The notes beneath the pieces were generated by a model that saw only the letters and a list, made by a program, of their open reading frames with translations, had not been told where the DNA came from and did not search any database. The translations under genes were made by a program, and so were the position numbers. From Williamsia faeni (GTDB lineage: Bacteria > Actinomycetota > Actinomycetes > Mycobacteriales > Mycobacteriaceae), in the NCBI GenBank assembly GCA_003202005.1, contig QJJF01000002.1, positions 124,001 through 188,000 of the forward strand: a DNA stretch of 64,000 nucleotides, read 5' to 3'. Below are positions 17,873 through 26,991 of the stretch, in pieces; the stretch's first letter is position 1; each line of letters begins with the position of its first letter.

Positions 17873-18739
17873 GTGGTCGACACCCCCCGCACTCCTGACG
17901 GTTCGAATCCGTACGGAAACGAATCCGACAGCGATATCCCGTCCGAGTCAGCAGACTCACCGCGCCCATGGCGCAGCCTCGACGATGATGATGGCAAGAA
18001 GCCCAAGAAGAAGGCTTCACTGCTCCGCGAAACCGCCATCATCATCGTCTGTGTGCTCTTACTGACCTGGGTTCTGCAGACCTTCGTCGGACGGCAGTAC
18101 GTGATTCCTTCGGAATCGATGCAACCGACACTGTCCGGGTGCACCGGGTGCACCAACGACCGCATCGTTATCGACAAGCTGGCCTACCGTTTCGGTGACC
18201 CCGATCCCGGTGATGTCGTCGTCTTCAAGGCCCCGACCTCGTCGTGGGATTTGGGATGGCAATCCCCGCGGTCGTCGAACACCGTGGTCCGTGGCGTGGA
18301 GAATGCATTGTCGTGGTTCGGTTTTGCCCCACCGGATGAAAACAATCTCGTCAAGCGTGTGATCGCTGTCGGCGGCCAGCGCGTCGAATGCCACAACGCC
18401 GACGGAACCGGCGTCAAGGTCGACGGCAAGCCACTGGTCGAGCCTTACATCGATGTGGCAAAGCAGCAGAAGAACGCGGCGATGCGACCCGGTGAGCTCC
18501 TCGACAACAACGGCGAACTCAATCCCTGCTACGGCCCGGATTTCGGCCCCCTCGACGTGCCCGAAGGGCAGGTCTGGGTGATGGGCGACAACCGCGGCAA
18601 CTCCGCCGACTCCCGGTACCACATCGACGACGAGCTGCACGGCATGGTGCCCGTCGACGACATCCGCGGCAAGGTGCGCCTCATCATCTATCCGCTGTCC
18701 CGCTTCGGCAGCGTCGATTCCGTCAACCCGCAGACTTAG
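17873..18739 (+). CDS. lepB: Signal peptidase I
   Basis: Membrane-bound serine protease that removes Sec and Tat signal peptides outside the membrane. An acidic cytoplasmic N-terminus of about 50 residues is followed by one transmembrane helix (53-71, '[19 protein letters not shown]'). The catalytic dyad is S82 in '[11 protein letters not shown]' and K161 in '[12 protein letters not shown]'; the '[12 protein letters not shown]' box is present. The 288-residue length is normal for actinobacteria. GTG start 17873. rnhB follows 2 bp after the stop. Confidence 0.97.
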   Translation: MVDTPRTPDGSNPYGNESDSDIPSESADSPRPWRSLDDDDGKKPKKKASLLRETAIIIVCVLLLTWVLQTFVGRQYVIPSESMQPTLSGCTGCTNDRIVIDKLAYRFGDPDPGDVVVFKAPTSSWDLGWQSPRSSNTVVRGVENALSWFGFAPPDENNLVKRVIAVGGQRVECHNADGTGVKVDGKPLVEPYIDVAKQQKNAAMRPGELLDNNGELNPCYGPDFGPLDVPEGQVWVMGDNRGNSADSRYHIDDELHGMVPVDDIRGKVRLIIYPLSRFGSVDSVNPQT

Positions 18740-18741
18740 CG

Positions 18742-19407
18742 GTGCCGGTGGCAACCACATGGCCACCTCGGGTGGCGATACGACGAGCAGCCGGGCTACG
18801 GACATTCGAGGCCGCTCTCAATCGCAGCGGTCTCGGTCCGGTCGCCGGCGTCGATGAAGCCGGTAGAGGTGCCTGTGCGGGCCCACTGGTCGTGGCCGCC
18901 TGCGTCCTCAAGCCGACCCAGCTGGTTTCGCTCGCGGGACTTGATGATTCGAAGAAGTTGAGCGAACGCACCCGCGAGAAGTTGTACAAATCGATCACCC
19001 GTCATGCGCTTGCGTGGGCCGCGGTGATCATCGACGCCGGCGAGATCGACCGAATCGGGATCCACGTAGCGAATATCGAGGGCATGCGCCGCGCCGTGGC
19101 TGGACTGACCGTGTCCCCCGGATACGTGTTGTGCGACGGTTTTCTGGTGCCCGGACTGACCGCCCCGTCCCTGCCGGTCATCGGTGGCGACGGCGCAGCC
19201 GCATGTATCGCTGCCGCAAGCATCGTCGCCAAGGTGACCAGGGACCGCATGATGGTTGACATGGACCGGCGGCTGCCCGGGTACGGATTTGCGGTGCACA
19301 AGGGGTACAGCACGCAGATGCATATGGAGTGTCTCGATCAGCACGGACCCTCTGAGCAGCATCGGATGTCGTACCGCAACGTGCGGATGCGAGTGCGCGT
19401 GCCCTGA
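18742..19407 (+). CDS. rnhB: Ribonuclease HII
   Basis: Cleaves RNA in RNA-DNA hybrids, including single ribonucleotides in DNA. Motifs: '[20 protein letters not shown]' with the first acidic residues, '[11 protein letters not shown]', the aspartate in 'CDGFLVPG', and '[16 protein letters not shown]'. Length 221 is usual. It starts with GTG 2 bp after lepB, with no clear ribosome site of its own, so coupling to lepB is likely. Confidence 0.97.
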   Translation: MPVATTWPPRVAIRRAAGLRTFEAALNRSGLGPVAGVDEAGRGACAGPLVVAACVLKPTQLVSLAGLDDSKKLSERTREKLYKSITRHALAWAAVIIDAGEIDRIGIHVANIEGMRRAVAGLTVSPGYVLCDGFLVPGLTAPSLPVIGGDGAAACIAAASIVAKVTRDRMMVDMDRRLPGYGFAVHKGYSTQMHMECLDQHGPSEQHRMSYRNVRMRVRVP

Positions 19408-19481
19408 TGGTTGTCGTGCGGTGCCCTGGTAGTTCTAGAGCGGTGCACTGACACCGGCCATGGGCGCGATACCCTTGCAAG

Positions 19482-19805
19482 ATGAGCGCCGAGGATCTCG
19501 AGAAGTATGAAACCGAGATGGAACTGTCCCTGTACCGCGAATACAAGGACATCGTCGGTCAATTCACCTACGTGGTTGAGACCGAGCGGCGATTCTATCT
19601 CGCCAATGCGGTGGATATGGTGCCCCGCAATGCCGACGGAGAGGTCTACTTCGAAGTCCGCATGAGCGATGCCTGGGTGTGGGACATGTACCGTCCGGCT
19701 CGCTTTGTGAAGCAGGTCCGGGTGATCACTTTCAAAGACGTCAATATCGAAGAACTCGAGAAGCAGGATCTGCGCTTGCCCGAGGACGGAGTGCTGGGCG
19801 ACTAG
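19482..19805 (+). CDS. DUF2469 family protein
   Basis: Conserved actinobacterial protein of 107 residues, counterpart of Rv2901c, always found next to rnhB and lepB. It begins 'MSAEDLEKYETEMELSLYRE' and is strongly acidic; 'VVETERRFYLANAVDM' and 'VWDMYRPARFVKQVRV' are conserved. No biochemical function is known to me. The 74-bp gap after rnhB may carry its own promoter. Confidence 0.93.
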   Translation: MSAEDLEKYETEMELSLYREYKDIVGQFTYVVETERRFYLANAVDMVPRNADGEVYFEVRMSDAWVWDMYRPARFVKQVRVITFKDVNIEELEKQDLRLPEDGVLGD

Positions 19806-19863
19806 TCCTGAGGTCCCAGAACGGCGTCGGTTTGTGAGACATGCTGCGGGGCAACGGATGAGC

Positions 19864-20478
19864 TCAGGAAGAGATCACCGTCCGGAAGTCATCCGAGACT
19901 AGCAACGCCTGATCGTCGGCGAGCAGACGCAGCGTGAATCGTTTGCCATAGCGGCGGGCGACCTCCTCGATGACCGCGCGACCCGACACGATGCCGTCGG
20001 CGTGCGGCACGATGACCTCATCGATCCAGCCGAGTCCCGCCGTCGATCGCAATCCGGTCGCCTCTGTCGGGTCGTCGAGGAGGCCGAGCGGCTCGATGTC
20101 GATGCCGGCGACGCAGGCGCCCGCGCTCGCACCGATGTACGGGAGACCGGCGTGTACTCGCTCGGTGAGCATGTCGGCGAAGCCGGTGCGGCGCATCGCA
20201 GCGAGTAGATGGAAGACGTTGCCTCCCGAGACGAAGATGGCGTCGACAGTGGTCAGCGCATTTTTGAGATCCGCCGCCGGCATTGTCTCGATGTCGAGCT
20301 CCACCGTCTGCCAGCCTTGGCTACGGAGGGTGGCACGGTCGAAATCCACCCAGGCGCGGTCGTCATAGATCGACGATGCGGTCGGCACGAAACCGATGCG
20401 CGCCCCCGGCCCGGTCCGGGGCGTCAGGAATCCGGGGATTGCATCCAGCCATCGACTGACCAGCAGTAGTTCGGTCAT
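19864..20478 (-). CDS. Peptidase S51 family protein
   Basis: Protein of 204 residues with the class-I-glutaminase-like fold of the S51 family (dipeptidase E, cyanophycinase). Catalytic serine S118 is in 'PYIGASAGACVAG', and the histidine is probably H159 in 'EVIVPHADG'. The upstream segment 'VDAIFVSGGNVFHLLAAMRR' matches the family. PepE cleaves dipeptides beginning with aspartate; whether this protein keeps that preference is unknown. ATG 20478 starts the conserved sequence MTELLLVSR; the frame is open to 20601. It converges with the DUF2469 gene. Confidence 0.82.
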   Translation of the reverse strand: MTELLLVSRWLDAIPGFLTPRTGPGARIGFVPTASSIYDDRAWVDFDRATLRSQGWQTVELDIETMPAADLKNALTTVDAIFVSGGNVFHLLAAMRRTGFADMLTERVHAGLPYIGASAGACVAGIDIEPLGLLDDPTEATGLRSTAGLGWIDEVIVPHADGIVSGRAVIEEVARRYGKRFTLRLLADDQALLVSDDFRTVISS

Positions 20479-20754
20479 GGCACCAGCCTGCCATGTACCT
20501 CGCCGGTGCGGGCCCGACGGAGGCCGGCGTGCGTTGCAACCCGGGAAGGATGCCGCCGCAACGGTATCGGCCACTACGCCCTGAGATCTGTTGTGGCGCA
20601 TGGCTGAACTTGGTTGAGCGGCAAAACCGGACGATCTAGGACTGTCGTCTGAAGTGATTCACTTGCAGTTCCGAAGGCTATTCGCCGGCTTGCTGTGGGT
20701 TTGATGTGTTCTACTCGGCGGCATGCGGAATCAGGCGGTTGTAGAGGGGATCTC

Positions 20755-21831
20755 GTGATACCTCGTCGACCGATTCGCAGCGCGGTCCACCGGGGAACGT
20801 ACATGGCGGGATTCCGTCTTGTGACACTGATCGTGGTTCTGTGCGGACTGTCTTTTGTATCAGTCGGGCCGGCAAATGCTGAGCCGAGGGACATTCCGTC
20901 GGATGGAAATCCGGGGCCGTCGGATGGGTCACGCATCGTCAGCACGGCGAATGGACCAGAGGGATTGGTCGACGTCGTTGTCCATTCTGCGGCAATGTAT
21001 TCGGACATATCGGTCAAAGTGCTTCCTGCGGCGGATCGATCACGTCCGGCGGCGACGATGTATCTCCTCAACGGTGCTGCGGGCGGCGAGGAGGGAAGCA
21101 GTTGGTTCGATCGGACCGACATCGGGACGTTTTTCGCCGGCAAGAACGTGAACGTTGTGGTCCCGATGGGCGGCGCGGCCAGCTATTTCACCGATTGGCG
21201 GAATGACGATCCGACCCTGGGTAGGCAGAAGTGGGCGACATTTCTCACCGAGGAACTACCCCCGCTGATGGATGCCGAGTTCAACGGCAATGGGCGCAAC
21301 GCGATCGCCGGGATCTCGATGGCCGGTACCTCGGTGTTCCAATTGGCTCTGCGGGCACCGGACCTCTACCAGGCGGTTGGTGCGTACAGCGGTTGTGCGA
21401 TGACCAGCGACCCCGAGGGGCAGGCGTTCGTCCGGATCACGGTCGAGGGGCGTGGTGGCGGCGACACGGTGAATATGTGGGGGGCTCCGACCGATCCCGA
21501 ATGGGTTCGTAACGATCCGTACGTGAATGCCGAAAGGCTCAGGGGCAAGGCCATCTATTTGTCGAACAGTACCGGTCTGCCGGGTGAGTACGACGTTTTG
21601 GACGGTCCGGGCATCAGTGGAAGCATAACCAAACTCGCCGACCAGGTCGCGGTTGGCGGCGTGATCGAGGCCGCCACGAACCGCTGCACGGTTCGGATGC
21701 GGGACCGCCTGCGGCAGTTGGGAATTCCTGCCACCGTCGGTCTCGCCGAACCCGGCACACACAGCTGGGCCTATTGGCAGGACGATCTCCACGAGTCGTG
21801 GCCATTGTTCAGGTCGGCTTTGGCCGGCTGA
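20755..21831 (+). CDS. Secreted esterase / antigen-85-like mycolyltransferase family protein
   Basis: Exported alpha/beta hydrolase of the esterase D/antigen 85 group, which in Mycobacteriales transfers mycolates to trehalose and arabinogalactan. A signal peptide with an Arg-rich start, hydrophobic core 'LVTLIVVLCGLSFVSV' and a likely cut after ANA (residue 42) is clear. Nucleophile S188 lies in 'AIAGISMAGTS'; the histidine is in 'EPGTHSWAYW'; an aromatic 'SSWFDRTDIG' loop fits the family. The start is GTG 20755 (AGAGGGGA just upstream) or ATG 20803. True mycolyltransferase activity is not shown. Confidence 0.82.
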   Translation: MIPRRPIRSAVHRGTYMAGFRLVTLIVVLCGLSFVSVGPANAEPRDIPSDGNPGPSDGSRIVSTANGPEGLVDVVVHSAAMYSDISVKVLPAADRSRPAATMYLLNGAAGGEEGSSWFDRTDIGTFFAGKNVNVVVPMGGAASYFTDWRNDDPTLGRQKWATFLTEELPPLMDAEFNGNGRNAIAGISMAGTSVFQLALRAPDLYQAVGAYSGCAMTSDPEGQAFVRITVEGRGGGDTVNMWGAPTDPEWVRNDPYVNAERLRGKAIYLSNSTGLPGEYDVLDGPGISGSITKLADQVAVGGVIEAATNRCTVRMRDRLRQLGIPATVGLAEPGTHSWAYWQDDLHESWPLFRSALAG

Positions 21832-21954
21832 TCGGCGCCGCGCTGATTCAGTGCCCGCACGAGCTCACCGAATTTCACCCGTCCGCGTACACCTCCAGCG
21901 CACTATCGCCATGTCCGATGTCGATGGGTTTCGTGGGCAGCCTCAGGTCGACGG

Positions 21955-21982
21955 ATATCCACAGTTTCGATTTTCATCCACA
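21955..21982 (+). promoter_or_regulatory. Pair of DnaA-box-like nonamers
   Basis: ATATCCACA at 21955-21963 and TCATCCACA at 21974-21982 each differ from the DnaA box TTATCCACA at one position and have the same orientation. They lie in the 213-bp gap between the esterase and yraN. No origin-like AT-rich region adjoins them. Confidence 0.35.
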
Positions 21983-22044
21983 GGCAGGGGCGCAGCTGCG
22001 TGGTTTGTTGCGGGTGTGTGGGTGGTTCTGGTCATTGTTGATTC

Positions 22045-22440
22045 ATGAATCAGTCGGGGGAACAGTCGGGTCAAGGCGGTGCGAGGCGGTCCCGTCGTGA
22101 GGTCGGTCAGTTGGGGGAGGACCTGGCTGTTCGGTTCCTGGAGGATGCGGGTTGGGTTGTGGTGGAGCGTAATTGGCGGTGTCGCTACGGCGAGTTGGAT
22201 GTGATCGCTGTTGATGGCGTGGCGTTGGTGGTCGTGGAGGTCAAGGCGCGGACTGGTGCGTTGTTCGGTGATGTTGCCGAGGCGGTGTCGTTCGAGAAGT
22301 ACAAGCGGATGCGTCGCCTGGCGGGGTTGTGGTTGCGTGAGCAGAATCGGCGGTGGCCGGTGGTGCGTTTTGATGTGGTTGCGGTGCAGCTGAATTCGTC
22401 GGAAGAGCCGACATTTTCGCATCTGCGTGGGGTTTTCTGA
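22045..22440 (+). CDS. yraN: YraN family nuclease-like protein
   Basis: UPF0102 protein of 131 residues with a restriction-endonuclease-like core: 'GQLGEDLAVRFLEDAGW', 'GELDVIAVDG' and 'VVVEVKART', giving the E-D-ExK metal site. It is linked to comM and dprA here as in M. tuberculosis (Rv2898c-Rv2896c), suggesting a part in DNA processing or recombination. The sense strand is unusually rich in G and T with many TTG leucine codons, unlike neighbouring genes. Confidence 0.9.
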   Translation: MNQSGEQSGQGGARRSRREVGQLGEDLAVRFLEDAGWVVVERNWRCRYGELDVIAVDGVALVVVEVKARTGALFGDVAEAVSFEKYKRMRRLAGLWLREQNRRWPVVRFDVVAVQLNSSEEPTFSHLRGVF

Positions 22441-22441
22441 G

Positions 22442-23998
22442 ATGAAGCTGGGTCGGGTGCGGTCGGTGGCCATCAGTGGTGTCGAGGGGATCGTGGTCGA
22501 GATCGAGGCGTCGATCGGGCAGGGGTTGCCGGGGGTGCACCTGGTGGGTTTGGGGGATGCGGCGTTGAAAGAGGCCAAAGACCGGGTTCGGGCGGCGATC
22601 ACGAATACCGCGTCGGCGAGCAAGGGTTCGGGTGATGAGTCCGGTGGCGGCGCCGAGAAGTGGCCGGAGGGGCGGATCACGTTGGCGCTGTCGCCGGCGA
22701 CGTTGCCGAAGGCGGGTTCGATTTTCGATCTCGGGCTTGCCCTTGCGGTGTTGGCTGCGAATACCGACAAACCGTCGGGGTTGCTGGAGAAGTCGGTGTT
22801 CATCGGGGAGTTGGCGCTGGATGGGCGGTTGCGGCCGGTGCGGGGTGTGTTACCGGCAGTGGTCGCAGCGCGTAAGGCGGGGTTTGCGTTTGTGGTTGTG
22901 CCGCTGGCGAATGTTGCGGAGGCGGCGTTGGTGTCCGGGATCGATGTTGGTGGTGCGTCGCATTTGCGTGAGGTGCTGGGGTGGTTGCGTGGGGTGACCG
23001 TCTTGGACACGGTGTGCGAGGCGGTCGAGCGGGCACCGGTGCCGGTGTCTCCGGATCTGTCCGACGTCGTCGGTCAGGATGAGGCGCGGTACGCGATGGA
23101 GATTGCCGCTGCGGGCGCTCATCATCTGTTGCTGACGGGACCGCCGGGGATCGGGAAGACGATGCTGGCGCGTCGGTTGCCGGGGATCCTGCCGCCGCTG
23201 GGGGAGTCGGAGGCGTTGGAGGTCACGGCGATTCATTCGATTGCCGGTGGTTTGCCGGAACATCATCCGCTGGTGACGGAGGCGCCCTTCATTGCGCCCC
23301 ATCATTCGACAACCGTGACGGCGATGATCGGTGGTGGCACCGGAATGGCGAAACCGGGTGCGGTGTCCCGGGCACATCGTGGCGTCTTGTTCCTGGATGA
23401 GTGTGCGGAACTGGGAGTGAAGGTGCTCGAAACGCTGCGGACACCACTGGAAGACGGTGAGGTTCGAGTCGCCCGTCGTGATGGGGTGGCGCGGTTCCCG
23501 GCTCGATTTCAGCTGGTGCTCGCGGCGAACCCATGTCCCTGCGCACCCGCGAACGATGTGGACTGCGTGTGTTCGCCGACAGCTCGCCGACGATATCTGG
23601 GGAAGTTGTCCGGGCCGCTGATGGACCGAGTGGACATCCGGGTCCGGATGGATCCTCCGGGCAACGCGGCATTGACCGCGGGAGCCGCGGAATCGAGTGC
23701 TGATGTTCGTCAGCGCGTGATCGCGGCGCGGTCCGCAGCCCGGGAACGGTGGAGTGGTCAAGGCTGGCAGACCAATTCGGAGGTACCGGGTTCGGTGCTG
23801 CGGCGCGGAGATTTCCGGCTACCGCCGGGTACGACCCGTCCGATCGAACTGTTCCTGCGAGACGGCCGCATCACGGCCCGCGGGGCGGACCGGGCATTGA
23901 GATTGGCGTGGACACTCGCTGACCTGGCTGGTGTCGGGGAGCCGTCGGAAGACCATGTGGCACAGGCGCTGATGTTCCGCGACCGCGGATACAACTGA
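22442..23998 (+). CDS. comM: ComM / YifB-type AAA+ ATPase
   Basis: Mg-chelatase-like helicase that helps branch migration during integration of incoming DNA. The 518 residues have an N-terminal Lon-protease-like domain (to about 180), then an AAA+ core with Walker A 'GPPGIGKTMLARRLPG' and Walker B 'GVLFLDECAE', and a C-terminal helical domain. ATG 22442 follows the yraN stop by 1 bp. Roughly the first 600 bases share the G/T-rich, TTG-rich codon use of yraN, whereas the rest looks like the genome average. Confidence 0.95.
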   Translation: MKLGRVRSVAISGVEGIVVEIEASIGQGLPGVHLVGLGDAALKEAKDRVRAAITNTASASKGSGDESGGGAEKWPEGRITLALSPATLPKAGSIFDLGLALAVLAANTDKPSGLLEKSVFIGELALDGRLRPVRGVLPAVVAARKAGFAFVVVPLANVAEAALVSGIDVGGASHLREVLGWLRGVTVLDTVCEAVERAPVPVSPDLSDVVGQDEARYAMEIAAAGAHHLLLTGPPGIGKTMLARRLPGILPPLGESEALEVTAIHSIAGGLPEHHPLVTEAPFIAPHHSTTVTAMIGGGTGMAKPGAVSRAHRGVLFLDECAELGVKVLETLRTPLEDGEVRVARRDGVARFPARFQLVLAANPCPCAPANDVDCVCSPTARRRYLGKLSGPLMDRVDIRVRMDPPGNAALTAGAAESSADVRQRVIAARSAARERWSGQGWQTNSEVPGSVLRRGDFRLPPGTTRPIELFLRDGRITARGADRALRLAWTLADLAGVGEPSEDHVAQALMFRDRGYN

Positions 23999-24008
23999 GG
24001 GGGAGTAG

Positions 24009-25145
24009 TTGCTCGACGAATACGAACGGCGCGATTGGGCCTACCTTGCGACCGTTGCCGAACCGCCCAGTGCGGCCTTGCGGACATTGATTGCGGACGT
24101 GGGAGTCACGGCTGCAGCGAAAGCCGTTGCCACCCGATCGATTCCAGCCGAACATGCCGAGGTGCTGAAGCTCACGGAGGCGCGGTACGGCGTGAACACC
24201 GCAGCAGAGGACTTGGACGCGGCAGCGCGCGTCGGTGGACGGTTGGTGACACCTGACGACGCCGAGTGGCCGGGCTGGCAGCTGCTGGCGTTGAGCAAGG
24301 CCGATACAGCTGCCAAAGGCGGGGAACCACTGGCCTTGTGGGTGCGTGGACCCGGGCAACTCGACCAATCCATCGATCGGTCGATCGCGATCGTGGGGTC
24401 GCGCGCGGCGTCGGGGTACGGCGAGCACGTCACCGCAAACATCTCGAATGGTCTGGTCGCCGAGTGCTGGTCGGTGGTCTCCGGCGGCGCGTATGGAATC
24501 GACGGGGTCGCACATCGCAATGTGCTTGCCTCCGGCGGTATCACGGTGGCGGTTCTGGCATGCGGTATCGACCGTGACTATCCCGCCGGGCATTCGAGGC
24601 TGTTGTCCGAGATTGCGCGCACCGGGCTGGTGGTGAGCGAGTACCCGCCCGGTACCAACGCCGCCAAACACCGATTCCTCACGCGGAACCGGCTTGTGGC
24701 GGCGCTGTCCGCGGCGGTGGTTGTGGTCGAGGCCGGGCAACGCAGCGGTGCGGCGAATACCGCTGCCTGGGCACGCAAGCTCGGAACACCGCTCGGTGCG
24801 GTACCCGGACCGGTCACGTCTGCGACGTCGGTCGGTTGCCATCGGATGATCGCCGACGGCGTTGCTCAGCTGGTCACCGACTCGCAGGACGTCCTGCGAC
24901 TTGCGCAGCCCGGAGAAGGCAATGCCGGGTCCACAACCGGTTCGCGCGAACATCGCACCGACAATCTCGACGCGATCCAGCTGCGGGTATACGACGCCGT
25001 GCCGGCAACAGGAACTCTCACGATCGGTGAGATCTCCTTCGCCTGCGGGCTGGATCTGCGTCAGGTGCGGTCCGCGCTCGCAGTACTCGAAGCCCGGGGG
25101 ATGCTCCGTACCAACGGATCCGGGTGGACCCTGGCACGTGGGTGA
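24009..25145 (+). CDS. dprA: DNA processing protein DprA
   Basis: Binds single-stranded DNA and loads RecA. The Rossmann-like core shows 'IAIVGSRAASGYGEHV', 'SGGAYGIDGVAHR' and 'FLTRNRLVAALSAAVVVVEA'. The final 65 residues form the DprA winged-helix domain ('GTLTIGEISFACGLDLRQVR'). The start is TTG at 24009, set by a GGGGGAG ribosome site 4 nt upstream and the family-like MLDEYERRDWAYL. It completes the yraN-comM-dprA operon. Confidence 0.95.
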   Translation: MLDEYERRDWAYLATVAEPPSAALRTLIADVGVTAAAKAVATRSIPAEHAEVLKLTEARYGVNTAAEDLDAAARVGGRLVTPDDAEWPGWQLLALSKADTAAKGGEPLALWVRGPGQLDQSIDRSIAIVGSRAASGYGEHVTANISNGLVAECWSVVSGGAYGIDGVAHRNVLASGGITVAVLACGIDRDYPAGHSRLLSEIARTGLVVSEYPPGTNAAKHRFLTRNRLVAALSAAVVVVEAGQRSGAANTAAWARKLGTPLGAVPGPVTSATSVGCHRMIADGVAQLVTDSQDVLRLAQPGEGNAGSTTGSREHRTDNLDAIQLRVYDAVPATGTLTIGEISFACGLDLRQVRSALAVLEARGMLRTNGSGWTLARG

Positions 25146-25155
25146 CCGGCTGAGC

Positions 25156-25995
25156 TCACGGGGTGCGCGGAACGCCGGTGACTTTTCCGATGATGATGTC
25201 GGTGAGCCTTGTCGGCAGCAATCCGATCAGTGGGGCCTGCACTTTGTTCGCTGTGCCGACCACGTACCGGGCGCGCGGGCGTTTGTCGGTCAGCGCGGAT
25301 TCGATCGAGGCCGCCACGTCGTCGGCGGGTACCGCAGCCTTCTGCGACGTTCCGATGGTTTTGCGATATCCGTCGATATGCTTGGCATACAGCGTCCGAT
25401 GGGCGTCACTGAGTTCGGTGAGACTGCTGTCGAGTGTGGACTGGGCGTCGCGCCAGATGTCGGTATCGGTCTGGCCGGGCTCGACCAGGACAACCGGAAT
25501 CTTCCACGGTCGCAACTCGATTCGAAGGGCGTCCGCCATTCCCTCCAAGGCGAACTTGGATGCGTTGTAGGCGCCCGTCATCGGCGTCGCGATCCGGCCG
25601 CTGACCGACGACACGAAGATCACGCGGCCCTTGGAGGTGCGCAGCCGCGGCAACACGGCCTGCGTCACCGCGAGCTGCCCGACCACGTTCACCTCGAGCT
25701 GATGACGCAACTGCTCCGCCGAAATGGTCTCCACCGGTCCGCCGACAACGATCCCGGCATTGTTGACCACGGCGTCGAGACTGTCAGGCAGCACATTCCC
25801 CAGAGCGCGAACCTGCTCTGCATCGGTGATGTCGAGGATGACCGGGGTGATCCGGTCGGGTACCGCGCTCTTCAGCTCGTCGCCTGCGGACTGATCGCGC
25901 ACCCCGGCGAACACATCCCATCCCGACAACGCAAGCCGCAGGGAGGTGGCCCGGCCGATTCCCCGGGACGCTCCGGTGATCAAAATTGTTGGCAT
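25156..25995 (-). CDS. Short-chain dehydrogenase/reductase
   Basis: Classical SDR of 279 residues: cofactor motif 'TGASRGIG' at residues 7-14, 'NNAG' near 90, catalytic serine in 'VSSVSGRIATP' and the YxxxK pair in 'GAYNASKFALEG'. The aspartate after the first strand is replaced by 'AGVRD', so NADP preference is uncertain. The substrate is unknown. It converges with dprA and is divergent from the siderophore-interacting protein gene, so the two share a 136-bp promoter region. Confidence 0.9.
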   Translation of the reverse strand: MPTILITGASRGIGRATSLRLALSGWDVFAGVRDQSAGDELKSAVPDRITPVILDITDAEQVRALGNVLPDSLDAVVNNAGIVVGGPVETISAEQLRHQLEVNVVGQLAVTQAVLPRLRTSKGRVIFVSSVSGRIATPMTGAYNASKFALEGMADALRIELRPWKIPVVLVEPGQTDTDIWRDAQSTLDSSLTELSDAHRTLYAKHIDGYRKTIGTSQKAAVPADDVAASIESALTDKRPRARYVVGTANKVQAPLIGLLPTRLTDIIIGKVTGVPRTP

Positions 25996-26035
25996 TCGAC
26001 AACGGTATCGGTGCCGCAGCTGTGATGCGCGCGAC

Positions 26036-26048
26036 TTAGGGTCACCTA
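26036..26048. promoter_or_regulatory. Candidate IdeR/DmdR iron box
   Basis: TTAGGGTCACCTA matches 11 of the 13 central bases of the IdeR consensus TTAGGTTAGGCTAACCTAA (TTAGGCTAACCTA); the outer left bases are not conserved. It overlaps a TATATT that could serve as the -10 of the downstream siderophore-interacting protein gene. Iron repression would fit that product. Confidence 0.5.
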
Positions 26049-26131
26049 TATTCGGGTACGGTGGATCGGGTGGCCGGAGCCGGCATGACGAATGACTGCC
26101 GGCCCGCCGCCATCGACGAGAGGACGCACGC

Positions 26132-26971
26132 GTGGCCAGGCGACAAAATACGATGACGGTTCAGCGGACGGAACAGCTCGCACCCCACCTGGTGCGGGTG
26201 TATCTCGGGGGCCCCGGCTTCGACGACTTCCAGGCGAACGACGACACCGACATGTACATCAAGTTCATGTTTCCGGAAGAGGAAGCGACGGCCGCCAAAC
26301 CGCGCGGTCTGCAACGGATCCGGGCCAAGCTCCGCGGTGATGAGCCGACGATCCTGCGCACGTACACAGTCCGTCGGGTCGACCGTGATGCCCGTGAGAT
26401 CGCGGTGGATTTTGTTGTTCACGGCGACGAGGGCATCGCAGGTCCCTGGGCGGCTGCGGCCCTACCGGGTGAGGAGATCCGATTTCAGGGTCCCGGTAGC
26501 GGCTATCGGCCCAAGACGGATGTCGACTGGCATTTGTTGGCTTCCGACGAGGCGGGACTTCCCGCACTCGCCGCGGCCCTCGAAGCCATGCCCGACGGAA
26601 CCGTGGTGAAGGCGTTCATCGAGGTCGGTGGACCCGAAGATGAAGTCGATCTGATCGCCCCCGACACCGCCGAGATCGTCTGGCTGCACCGTGGCGTGAG
26701 TTCCGACGCCATCACTGATGACCTCGGCGGGGCCAACGCCCCGATCGTCGCGGCCGTCCGGACCGCCGATTGGCTGCCGGGTTCGGTTCAGGTGTTCATC
26801 CACGGCGAAGCCGAAGTGGTGATGCAGAACCTGCGTGGCTATATCCGCAAGGAACGCGGTGTGCCGGCGGCCAACGCATCGATCAGTGGTTACTGGCGAC
26901 GCGGCCACACCGAAGAGGGCTTCCGTCAGTGGAAGGCAAGTCAGCGAGCGCGGGAGGGCGCAACCACCTGA
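26132..26971 (+). CDS. viuB: Siderophore-interacting protein (ViuB-like)
   Basis: Flavoprotein of 279 residues that releases iron from ferric siderophores by reduction in the cytoplasm. FAD-binding 'ILRTYTVRRVD', 'VDFVVHGDEGIAGPWA' and the C-terminal family motif 'ISGYWRRGHTEEGFRQWK' identify it. GTG 26132 follows GACGAGAGGA. It holds the place of Rv2895c (viuB) next to xerC. A candidate IdeR box upstream suggests iron control. Confidence 0.93.
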   Translation: MARRQNTMTVQRTEQLAPHLVRVYLGGPGFDDFQANDDTDMYIKFMFPEEEATAAKPRGLQRIRAKLRGDEPTILRTYTVRRVDRDAREIAVDFVVHGDEGIAGPWAAAALPGEEIRFQGPGSGYRPKTDVDWHLLASDEAGLPALAAALEAMPDGTVVKAFIEVGGPEDEVDLIAPDTAEIVWLHRGVSSDAITDDLGGANAPIVAAVRTADWLPGSVQVFIHGEAEVVMQNLRGYIRKERGVPAANASISGYWRRGHTEEGFRQWKASQRAREGATT

Positions 26972-26991
26972 TGGCCCCCGATGATGTGCGG

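Noticed and set aside
17895-17915. GGTTCGAATCC resembling a tRNA T-arm
   Set aside because: It lies within the start of lepB; the following bases do not pair with any acceptor strand upstream and no anticodon arm can be folded.
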